Shown here one piece after another: positions 43,926 to 54,402 of a DNA stretch of 64,000 nucleotides; the stretch's first letter is position 1; each line of letters begins with the position of its first letter. A program made the position numbers and the translations under genes. The stretch is from the NCBI RefSeq assembly GCF_000208865.1, contig NC_018391.1:868001-932000 (forward strand). Reading direction: 5' to 3'. Under the pieces are notes generated by a model. It was not told the origin of the DNA and ran no database searches. It was given only the letters and a program-made list of their open reading frames with translations. Origin of the DNA: Neospora caninum Liverpool (taxonomy: Eukaryota; Apicomplexa; Conoidasida; Eucoccidiorida; Sarcocystidae).

Positions 43926-46522
43926 ATACGGAATGCGCGGCGTGGTGGATGCGCGAATCGTGGTGAAGGGTGGAGGAGAGCAGACTGGGCATCACTCGGG
44001 CGTCCACGGCGGGGCCGTGGCTGAGCCGCTCCAGGAGCTCCTGCAGGCGGTTTCGAGCCTCACGGACGTTCGCAGGGGGCGTGTGCGCGTGCCGCACTTC
44101 TACGACGGAGTTTTGCCTCTCCCCGACGAGGCGAAGTGTCTTCGCTTATGAAAATTCCCGTTGACGCCGCGGCCTATGGAGCGTCGGTCAAGTATGCCGG
44201 CCTCCGGAGCCGCGACGGGCCCACGCCTCTGCGGAAGAGGTGAGAGAAGACTCTAGACAGCTGCGCGGTCGGTATCTCGAACGTGGGTCGCGATCTCTCC
44301 CTAGAGAGCTGAGAGGCGCGTTTTTCTCGCTTCGACGCCCGTCGCCATGTGGCGGTTCGGCCCTTTGTTCCGCTTCCATGCGTCTTCGAACTGCGTGCTC
44401 TGGGTCTGCTTTGCCGTTCGCTTCTTCCGCCGCCTTCTCTCTGTCTTGTCCCGCTCTGTCCTTGCTCGACTCTTCCTCTTTTTCCTGTTCTTTCAGCGCC
44501 TGCGCGCGCGCCGCTCTCACGCTCTGACTTCCACCGTGTCTCCGTTTTCTCTTTTCAGGTGGCTAGAGCCGTGTTTGTCTGTCGTGAACATCTCGTCTTC
44601 GGCGCAGTGTTTGGCCGACGGCGCAGCGGCCGTTCTGCCTGCCTCGTCTCTGGCGGAGTGGACAGGCAAGGCCGAGCCCTCACTGCATGCACGCTGTGAC
44701 CACGCCCACCCCGTCGCCCGAGACGGCAGCGTTGCGCCTTCGGCGGGCGGCAACTTCCGCATCATTCCCTCCGCAGCCTTTTGCAACCTTTGCATTCGCC
44801 TGGTCCCGTCGCAAAACCCAGTCGCGGTCTTTCTGGCCCTGAAGCGCTACGTCGAGGCGCTCTTCCGAGACATGCAGTCGGAGCACCAGGTGTACGTACA
44901 CCTGGTGGGCCACGGCCAAGGTTGGAAAACGAACAGACAAAGCCACAGCGCGAAAGAGCTCTTCTCGGCGGCTCACCAGGCCATTCAAGAGGTAGGAAGC
45001 AACCAGAAAACCCGTGTGGGGGCGGCTCGTTCTTTCGGCGGCGTTGCTTCTCCGTCTCTCGAGGTCGCGCGTTTCTCACGGCGAGAAGCCGCGCCCTGCG
45101 CCCCGAGGAGCGACTGGACGTTTCCAGCATTGCCCTTTCAAAAAGAGACGCTTAGGCCCTGGCCGTCGTGTGGGGCGAGTGTGCGCTGCGTCCCCCTTTT
45201 GTGAAGGCTCGTCTGGTCGGGTTTGTGTTCCTCGTTTTGCTGGCTGGTCGTTTGGCGCCTCACGGTGTTCCTCTTGCCGCCCGTAAATCCGCGTGTGTCT
45301 CTACACTTCATTTCCCACTCCGTTTTCGAGGCGAATGCGCCGCCCGGGGGCAGTCCCCTCTTCGAAAGGCGTCCTGATCGCGTGTTCCTGCTCTCTGCGC
45401 GGGTCTCTGCCGCCGCTGTACGTCTCGTTCTTTTGTGCGTCTCCGTTCTCGCAGTCCTGCCTCGTCGCTCTCGTGGGGTGCACTTTCCCCTTTTCATCGC
45501 GCCCCACTGTCTTCCCGCGGGGTTCCGCAGAAGCGTCTCCGTTGTTGATGGTCCCCGCTGTCAGCCGCGTTCGTGCGTCGTTTGCTTTCACTCTTTTTCC
45601 TGGGGGCTTTCCTCTCTTTTCCCAGATTTGGGGCGTGGAGCCTCTTCACATTCTCGAAGGCGGTTCAATGCCGGTGATCAAAGTCTTGACGGATCTTCTG
45701 ATTCGGCACAGCGCCGTCTTGCGCTGCGCTTCCACGGCGTGCGCGATCACTCCCAGTCTCCGGTCTTCCGGCTCTTCCTCCTTCGTGGGCGCCGACCAGG
45801 AGAGACACCCAAGCGAGCCGACTCTCGAAAAAACGTCGAGCAACCCGGGGAACGAGGGACAGAAGGAGACCGACGGAAAAGGCGAGAAGGCCGCGAACTT
45901 GGACGACGTCGTCGCCATTCAGATTCCCCTGGGGCAGGCCAGCGACAATGCGCACTTGCCCAACGAACGAATTCGCGTGATCAACCTCTATCGGGTAAAA
46001 GACACAGGCAAAGGCGTACACACTGCACATCAAGCGTATGCAAGATACATGCAACAATGCATATTTTCACGAGACGCATAGAACATTTGCAGCGATATAT
46101 ATATATATATATATATATATGTTTATCTGTAGAGGGATGTGTATATGTATTAGGCATGTATGCATGTATTGGTTTATGTGTGTCTATTGGGAGAACTCAG
46201 ATATGGGCGGTGATACATTGGTCTACTAGAGGCATATTACAGATAGGGAGCCGCTCGCCGACGAATATTTTTTGTCATGATATATATGCGCAAAAGTTGT
46301 AGGCAGAGCAAGAGGGCGTTTTAGATGTGTCGATGAAGAGAACTGCACACTCGTATGGACATGAGAGGGGAATTCTCGTTGATCTGTCGCATGTCAGCAG
46401 TGGATCATTGATGTAATCTGCGTATTTTGTGAGAGATTTTGTTTCTTTATTCTCAGGGTGCGAAGGTTTTGGAAAGAACGCTGGATCTTCTGGCTCAACT
46501 GCATCGGAGACAGTCGTTTTGA
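43926..46522 (+). pseudogene. 5'-truncated, frameshifted copy of the DUG2 M20 region
   Basis: Corresponds to the last four exons of the gene at 12502-25450: 43926-~44239, 44559-44991, 45626-45994, 46457-46522. It lacks the start, the amidotransferase, the WD40 region and the first half of the M20 site (His2520, Asp2594, the Glu pair). Near 44130 two extra bases turn CGACGACGAAG into CGACGAGGCGAAG, shifting the frame so that it stops at AKCLRL. No promoter of its own is visible. Non-functional as a peptidase. Confidence 0.9.
46095..46120 (+). repeat. (TA)n tract in the DUG2 pseudogene
   Basis: Counterpart of 25027-25049, about four bases longer. Confidence 0.85.
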
Positions 46523-47089
46523 CGCGGCAGTTTCTCGCCGGCTGTCTCTCTCTTTCCTTCTCCCACTTGTTTCCTGTCGTTGTCGGTGCCGAGGAGGAAG
46601 AGAGATTCACTGTAACGACGAACGTTGTTTTCGAAGGGTTCGCCTGCTGTGAGCAGAGAAGCGAGAAAAAAGAGGAGAGAAGTCTCACAAGAGGATACAA
46701 GATGGAGAGCGGGGGAAGAAGGGAGACACACGACGTGCGCGTCTGTGTCTGAGCCGAGCAGGGACGGGCAGAGAGGGGAAGGGTGACACGAGAGATGATG
46801 AAGCATATCCCACAATACCAAGATCATATCACAATGTACACACTTCACTTGAATCGGATAGTATAGGTAAATATGCGCGAGTGCGTATTTTATGGATGTA
46901 CAGACTTTATCAAGTGATGCACATGTAGGTGTCGAGATGATGCAGAAATAGTGTTGCTTGTGCGTTATGTATATGGCAATTCTTTTTTGAATAGAACGTA
47001 GGCTACTCAGCTCTGCTAGATAGCCCAAAATGAACTTGTGAAGAGTTGTGTCAGTTCCAAATCGCTTACCGTCGGAAGCGGCTCTGACG
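46523..47089. other. Copy of the fusion-gene 3' flank, ending at the second gap
   Basis: Nearly identical to 25451-26016 and without a supported gene. Homology ends at GGAAGCGGCTCT, just before the N run. Confidence 0.6.
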
Positions 47090-47189
47090 NNNNNNNNNNN
47101 NNNNNNNNNNNNNNNNNNNNNNNNNNNNNNNNNNNNNNNNNNNNNNNNNNNNNNNNNNNNNNNNNNNNNNNNNNNNNNNNNNNNNNNNN
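47090..47189. other. Assembly gap (100 N)
   Basis: Replaces the segment that in unit 1 spans about 26017-29972, including the array spacer and one family gene. The placeholder length is very likely far too small. Confidence 0.98.
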
Positions 47190-48463
47190 CGTGAGATCCG
47201 AGCCACGTGCTGCTCCAGCGCACTGGGAAGCCGACCCCTGTTCATTTCTGTGAGATCTTGTCTTAATCGAGTATACTCGTCCGACTGAGGGTCCAAGAGC
47301 TCCAGGTTCTGCTCCAATTCCACCACCCCAGGCACATACTCTTCTCTCAATTCGTTAGCCTCACGTACGTGCCTTGGCGCATATCCTCGTGCTTCATCCA
47401 GTCGTCCTTCCCTCACACGCTGCACTACCTCCGCCCACGGCACCGATTCTACCTCTTCTTTGGGAACGTGTCCAGACAGGATGTTGTATGCGGCGCTAAC
47501 CTGCAGGAACCGCTTTTCGGCTTCGTGCTGTTTTCTCAGCAAAAATTGATGAACCTTCTCTAACGCTTCCTTCGTTTTCGTGGCTTCTTCGTACTCCTGG
47601 TCGAGGCCATATCTCTCGAATTTCTGCGCTTCCTGCTCCTGGAACGCGATTGCTGCCTGCACCTTCGCCCTCTCCGCAAAAAAAACACCCGCCAGCCAGG
47701 CAGATGCGTCCTTCCGTCCAAACAAATACTTGAGCGCCGACACTTTCGCCCTTTTCTCAGTGAGTGCCCGGTCCTGAAAACTGCGTTTAATACGGTACAA
47801 CAGCCAAACGGCAACCATAGTCCCTAACGCGACACCAATGATATTGCGAATTCGCCTGCGCGGCCGTAGACTGGTACTCAGTGTCCATGTCCCCGATGGT
47901 TCAGACAACGTACCATTCAAGGCGCGTGCGCCTTGGTACCGATCCTGTGCGTCAGTTTCGTCGATGACTGCGTCTTCTGCGTCGCTGGATTCACCGGCGG
48001 CCTCTGTCACGACTACTGGAGTGAGGTTGCTCAGTCTTTCCAAGCTGGGCTCCCCATGCTTCTTCCTCTTTGAGCTTGCTTGAAGATTTTCTTTCCTAGC
48101 TTCTCGCTCGTGGGCTCGAGCGTGACCGCGCGTCTCCGCGTCTGTGGCTCCGGCGGGGCCAGATACGCGAGTCGCCTGTTCCTCTCCGGTCTTCTTTGCT
48201 CCGGTATCTTCAAGTACTTCTGGCTTACTGCGGGCCTTTTCTCCGACACCCGGGGTCTTCCTTGCAGCGGGACCGGATGCCTGCGGCCTGTCGTTCTGCA
48301 AACGAGGAAAACCTTCCCGGTGGTTGGGATCCGGATCCGCCTTGCGCTCCCGCACAACCCCTCCATGCACACAAACTAGAACAGCCAGAATAGACACAAC
48401 GGAACACACAGAAAAGTGCATTTTGTGCTGGAACATGCTCGGAGAGAGGGACACGGTAAGCAT
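47190..48463 (-). CDS. Secreted single-pass membrane protein, coccidian tandem family (copy 2, 3' end in gap)
   Basis: Starts at 48463 and is open for 424 codons until the gap; the C-terminal ~45 residues are missing. Signal peptide and disordered region are nearly identical to copy 1. The transmembrane helix differs (IIGVALGTMVAVWLLYRI against SIIGVLIGAAFALWIVYRF), and residues ~185-395 differ at roughly half of positions by eye. Identity returns from about LDPQSDEYTRLR to the gap. Function unknown; probably secretory pathway. Confidence 0.72.
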
Positions 48464-50208
48464 TCCGACTCGAAGAGTTCGGCATTAGTGATTGCAGTGA
48501 GGCGACAAAACCCTGGAGGACCGCGGCTATGGCGCCGACCGAGGAACACACCCTGAGAGTCAACTGGGTCAGTCCAAGGAGCAGATCTCCTGTTTTATGA
48601 CATCAGGCATGGAGCAGCCCTGCAATACCGACGTTTAGAAGTACCTCGACGATACCCCGCTGCAGCAGACGTTCCGCTTTCCACAAATTTTGTCGAGAAC
48701 GGCTGTGCCGCGCCGGTGATCTCTCACATCGCCCACTTTTCGACCCAGTTTTGTTCTCGCTAGGACCCATCGTCGCTGCCAGTCCTCATTGGTTAGGGAC
48801 TGCATGGATGGCGACTTCTAACAAGACATCGAGAGCCGTTGATACAGCGAAAACCTGGAGGGTAGAACTATGCGTTTCGTAAAGAACCAAGGGCATGTTC
48901 GGTGTTTGCGACGCCCCTTTATTAACCACATGAGGAAAGTGCACGTCCGCGCGTGTGTCGATGGCAGAAGAGCCAGAGAGACGAGTTTTGACACACGTGC
49001 CCAGCGCAAAACAAGGAAGTTGTTTCGCAGCGTAGACACGAAAGATGCAAGGTGGATCCTCTCCGTCGGCTTAGCCACGTGTCAGCGAACCTCCCCAGCA
49101 ACGAAGGAGGACCAGCGCAACACACCGCTCGAGACAGATCCTGCGATGATGATCGACGTTCTGGTCTTGGTTTGCCACACGCAAATGCGGCCGCTGCAGC
49201 CAGTGGTTGCCCGGCGGCTCTCCGGTGAATTGCCACGTTCGTTAGGCTGTCGCGGAGGCCTTTTCACTGTGGCAATGCGACACTTCGTGGATCCTAGAAG
49301 CAATTCCAAACAGAAAAAGGGAGGACGCGGAGACGCACTACCGAAAAAGACCCGAGGAGGTCGCGCCGGTTGCAGCCAGTCGCTTGAATGCGCCACCATT
49401 CCGTTGTGGACGAAAACGGAACAAATTGCACAGAGAGTGCATCAAATGGTGTGGGGTGTTAGAGGATTTGCGAAATCTGAAAGACGGGAAGTCTACTCCT
49501 TCACCACTAGAAGACGACGGGAAAACTCGGAAAATGCAAAGCAACTCCATAATGCGTCTGTGTGTCCTGAGCGACGGGTTTCTTGCTTTCCCTCACATTT
49601 CCTCTCTCGTCAGACACGAGACCACTCCCAGCACAGTCGCACATTCAGGCAGGACCTTCCGTCCAAATACAGTCTTCGTTGCTCTCCCGCGCACTGACTA
49701 CCACTTTTTAGAGTCAACTGATTAGAGACGGAACCGACAAGAGGCAAATCTAGCGAACGCTCTGTCTCCTAACGACTGCACGGCCTGGCTTCTATCGCGC
49801 ACGCCCATGTTGTCGGGTGTTTGCTTGCTCCTCGTCGAGGGGATCTGTATCCTGCGGCAAAAAGTGCCTCGCATCAGTCCCCATTTCCCTAGTACGCGGT
49901 CGCATCGGTGGATTCGCCACCCTAGGCGGACTGCTCGACCGCGGGTGTGCAAGACAAAGGCTCGGCGGGAGAACATGTCTGAGGACCGCTCGAAACGGGA
50001 TCGTTTTTGACCCAACACGCCTTCCTGCGTCTACGCCTTCGCGGGCTTCCGATTCTTATTCTGTGGCGTTCAGAAGCGGTGCTAAGAGATCACAAAAGAC
50101 GCAACTCGAGTTGGCGGTAAAAGCGACACCTTGGAGGAAACCACGCGCTTAGTGCAAAACGAAAACAGTACGATCGCCGGTCGGCTCCCTGCTGGCTGGG
50201 CATGCGAC
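48464..50208. other. Promoter side of family gene copy 2 and spacer to ATP11 copy 2
   Basis: Duplicate of 31246-32991. No coding region supported. Confidence 0.5.
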
Positions 50209-52737
50209 TTACTCCCCCGAGTTCTCGAGACTCGGAGGCACTTGCAGCAGAAGGTTGAACCCTCGGCGCTGTTCGTCCTGGAAAAGCTCAAAGGAGAACT
50301 CGCGAGGCTTCAAATTGAAGTCCAAGACCCATCTCGACAGATTGGGATCGGAATAGAAGAGAAGCAGAAGGCTGAGCACGTGGCCAGCCTCTTCCTTCGA
50401 GAGACACTCGCCCCTCAGAATGTCGCCCTGGACCAAAGTGAGATTCTTCTCTTCCCCTAACTCGTCGAAAAACGTGACCACGAGAAAGGGCGAGGGTCGG
50501 TCTGGATTCTGCGAATGCAAGAACAAAACCTCAGATGGAAGACGTGAACTAAAGCACTAGACGAAAGAGGGGGGACCGAACAGGCGAAAGACGGCACAAG
50601 AATACGGACGCGGGACTCCCGAACAGGAGAGGGAAAAGAAGGAAGAAAACCAGTGAGGAGGCAGATGATACAACAGAACGAAGATAACGGACAAAATTGA
50701 TGAACAGCACAACGCGTTATGGCGAGGGAACTGGCAAGCAACGCGAACGACAAACGCATGAGACACGATAAACGCGCACCGAGGGAAAGAGCGGAAAGAG
50801 ACGGGAGTGGCGAAGGCGTCGAAAGAACGAAGAAGAGGAGCTGTGAGACGATTCGATCCCCACGACGTGCACAGAACAGACCATGGCGAGAAGACACCGA
50901 GAGAGAAAGCGCGGTGCGGCCAGCTTCAACACAGGAAGCGAGGCGCCCTGTCTTGGATCAGAAAAGTAAAATGGATGGACGGAATAAGGGCGATTAAATG
51001 AAGCAGTGTGCTCCAACGCTCGCGTACGTCTCTAACATACCTTGTACAACTGTGCGGAACGTAACGCACCGCCAAGCAAAGAACTCGGAAGTCTGTTCCA
51101 ACTCCTCGTGGGACACACGTGTGAGAAACCGACAGAACCTTTCTCCCGCTCAACAAATCTACATGGGAACGCCCCGTGAGCAGACTGGAGATGCATTTCT
51201 CCATCGCCACGCTGTTTGCTCGCCACATGCAGCCTTCCTTGTGTATCTCCACTCAGGTGTCTCTCTATCGATCCAGAATGCGTACTCTTCACAGATCTGT
51301 ACGTTTCTCGATCTGTGCTTACGTGTGCTTAAATGTACATACATACATACATACATACATATATTCATACATATATAGGTATATATATGCATATATGTAT
51401 TTGCGTACAACAAATGGATGTTTGTATGCTGCGGATAGAAGCAATCATTTGCCCGCGTACAGCTGCTCAAGGACTCCCTGATAGAGACCAAAGATTTATG
51501 GGCGCCTTTTGTTTTGTTCACCTGAGTGTACTCGTGAAGCGACGTGATGAGGCAGGTGCGCGAGCCTTGGAACTGAATGAAAAACGTCTCAAACGAAGCG
51601 CCGCCTTCACCTCGGGGAAGAGGCACAACAAAGTGAGGGGCGACTTGCGCGCTGCGCAGAAAAAGAGGCAACACCAGCCGGCCTGCTCTTCGCATCCCCG
51701 TTCTCGCTTCTTTGTCCTTCCCCCCTCCTTCCTCCCTCAACCTCTCTTCCGCGGTGTTCTCTCCTGAGGTGGAGGCTGTCCTGCCGCATCTTCCCTCTCT
51801 TGTCTGGTGAGCGTCCATCTCGTTATCCGCCTCCCTCTCCCTCCTTTCGCCTGTCCTCGTCGCCTGTCCTCGTCTTCTCTTCTCTCTCCAGTCGCCCTTG
51901 TCCCCTGTCTTGCTTTGACTCTTTCTCTCCCTTTTCCCCTTTCTCTTTGTCCTCCGCCGCTCTCTTCTTTCTCCCGTCTGCAGCTGCCACCCTCCTCTCT
52001 CCTTATCTTTTATCTGCGCGCTCTCTCGCTCTCTCTCTCTCTCGCTGTCACCCGTAACTCTGTGCCCGCCCTGGTCTCTGCTTCTCCATCCTGCGCTTCC
52101 GTTCCCTTCGTTCCCTTTCTCCTCTTCCCTTTTCTTCTCTTCTCTTTTCCTTCCTTCTCTTTTCCTTCCTTCTCTTTCCCTTCCTTCCGCCTCTTTTCCC
52201 GTCTTTTCCCTGTTCTTTCCTTTCCGCTCACTTGGATGCCAAGCGTTCAAACGCATCGTGTCCCGTGCTGGCTGCGACGCTGAGTGTCTTGGTGCGGAAA
52301 TGCTCGGCCCAAATCTTTGCAACTTCTTCTCGGCTTTTCAGACGCAACAAGGGAAGCTTCACGACGTCGCTCAGCTTCTTCGGGGACGGGTAAGATATGC
52401 AGAAGTGTCGGCGCGGGGAGTACATAAACCCGAGAGCGGTGCGCAGTTCAGCGCCGCGGTCTGCGACGAGTCGTCGGAGGCTCCTCGCCAAGCCGCTGGA
52501 TGCGCTCGGAGACGAAACGCGACACGAAGCGGCAGTTGAAAAACGCGAAAAGGGCCGAGAGGAATCGGCAGAAGCCGCCTGAGACGGACGAGACGCGTAC
52601 GAGGCCCGCACCGAGCGAACGGGTACGGACGAACAAGTGGAGAACGAGAGAAGCCCAGAGGCACAAGAGGCAGAAACGGGGACGGACGACAAAAAATCTC
52701 CCTGCGGATTCGGGAAAACGGAGGAGCGCCGGGACAT
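50209..52737 (-). CDS. ATPAF1: ATP11/ATPAF1-like F1-ATPase assembly factor (copy 2)
   Basis: Exons on the minus strand: 52737-52232, 51651-51522, 50508-50209; 936 nt, 311 residues, intact like copy 1. All splice sites are kept. Differences by eye include the split codon at the exon 1/2 join (Thr in copy 1, Asn here), GCMYS/GFMYS, LIQGDI/LVQGDI and FNFPLQ/FNLLLQ. Upstream of the chosen ATG a small insertion (TCAGC near 52740) shifts the frame relative to copy 1, which supports starting at 52737. Both copies keep the same divergent promoter, so both may be expressed. Confidence 0.87.
51337..51388 (+). repeat. (CATA)n repeat in ATP11 copy 2 intron
   Basis: Contracted counterpart of 34119-34237. 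It marks the two units as distinct sequences and could serve as a length marker. Confidence 0.88.
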
Positions 52738-54402
52738 CAGCTCAGCACCTTGCGCTGTGCGGGCCAGACCACAGCCTGGCATCGAAACAGCGCGTTCGCC
52801 CTCTCCATCCTATCCGAGTGCACAGACAGAGGGATACAAAATGGGAGACAAATTAGAGACACACAGAGAGAAGAAGAGCCGTTTACCCGTGGTTTTGCTT
52901 TTTCTACAGGCGAGGCCGATAGGAAATACGGGCGCGCGTAGCGAGCGACGCGGCATCGAGGCCAGAGGAAAGCGGGTATTTTCGGGCTAAAAGGCTGCAC
53001 GAAGGCCAGAGAATCGAGAGACGCGAGAAACTGGAAACTGCAAAAGAAGCGGAGGCGACCGAGCTCTGGCTTTTTTGACAGCAAGAGACAGAAAAGGGGA
53101 GCGGAAGGCCTTTCCACAGAGACAGGGCGACAGGCCACGGAGACAGGCAGGTCCCGATCCGCCTGCGCGTCCAAAGGGAGAAGATGTGAATTGCCGTTCA
53201 GACTGTTGCAACAGAGACTTGCCTTTTCCCCTCGCACCCTTTTCAGCGGAAACATACAGCTATCTGCTCATTCCGAAGTCGCCGTAGTGCTCTGAAGGAG
53301 AGAGACAATCATGTTTCCCTGGCGAATCGTCAATGCATCTCTCTCGACAACGCATGCACAGAGAGCGCTGCATGCATATGCGAGCTCAGTGGAGGTTAAG
53401 CCACCGCAACACGCGGCAATTTGCAAAGACACGAAACGTCCCTTGAGCGGAAAACGTTGTTTGTCGTCTTGAGCGTGTGTCTTACCTTTTGAATGAGAGC
53501 GAGACAGCCGGAGTTGGAGGCTTCACCGGTTCCCTCTCTTGACTCCCTCTTCCAGAGATCCTCTTCTCTGAACCGTTCCGTTTCCCTGCCCGTCGTTCGG
53601 CGTTTCCTCTGTCTCTCTCGCGCCCCTTTTTGTCTCGCTGTTTTGCTTCGTGGTGACTCGTTCGGTTCTTGTTCCTCTCCTTTGCTTTCCTCTCTCTTTT
53701 TCCCTTGCTCTCCTCTCGCTCCTCGCTCTCTCGCGTCGCTCTGCCTGCACACTTGTTTCCGTCCGGTTCGCTCCCGCCGTCTCGGCTTCTCGCCTTCTCG
53801 CCTTGCCGTGCGGCTGGTCCGCCCACCTGCGCTCTCTGCGCCTTTCCGCCACTCGGTCTCACGCTCGCCTTCTTTGTGGTTTTTCTTCTTCGTCTTTGCT
53901 CGAATCGCCGAAAATCCCAACTTAAAAGACGCGAGTTCTTTTCCTCGCGAAGCAGAAGCGCACGCGAGGACAAGGACCGGGAGCAGAGAGGCCGGGCGGA
54001 AAGACTGTGGAAAGAGGGGCGGAGACGGTCTCTGATTCGTGCCTTTCAGAGAGAAACCGAGGCGTTACTCGGCAAGTTTCTCTTCAAGATGAGGGGAGTT
54101 TTGTCTTCGTTCACCCTTCTTTCGAGTTCCACCTGGCCTCGCCCGGTACCTTTTTGCCGATCGTAGCGCGCGAAGACACCCAAATCTCCTCTCTTCCGAC
54201 CCTCTTCTCTGCCGTTCTTCTCTTTTTCTTCTTCTCGTCTTGTTCCCTCCCTGTCCACTTCTTGTTCTCCTCGACCTGTCTTCTCCCCTTGTCTGTCTCT
54301 CATGCGTCTGTCTCCCGTTTTAAAGTCTGCTCCATCTTGCCGCTGCGGTCCCCCAAGTCTGTGCGTTCGTCGAAGGATTCGCGTTTCAAAACCCGAGGGA
54401 GA
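52738..54402. promoter_or_regulatory. Divergent promoter region, ATP11 copy 2 / SLY1 copy 2
   Basis: Duplicate of 35562-37217. It keeps GCATGCA at 53352-53358 and TGCATGCA at 53369-53376. Confidence 0.45.
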
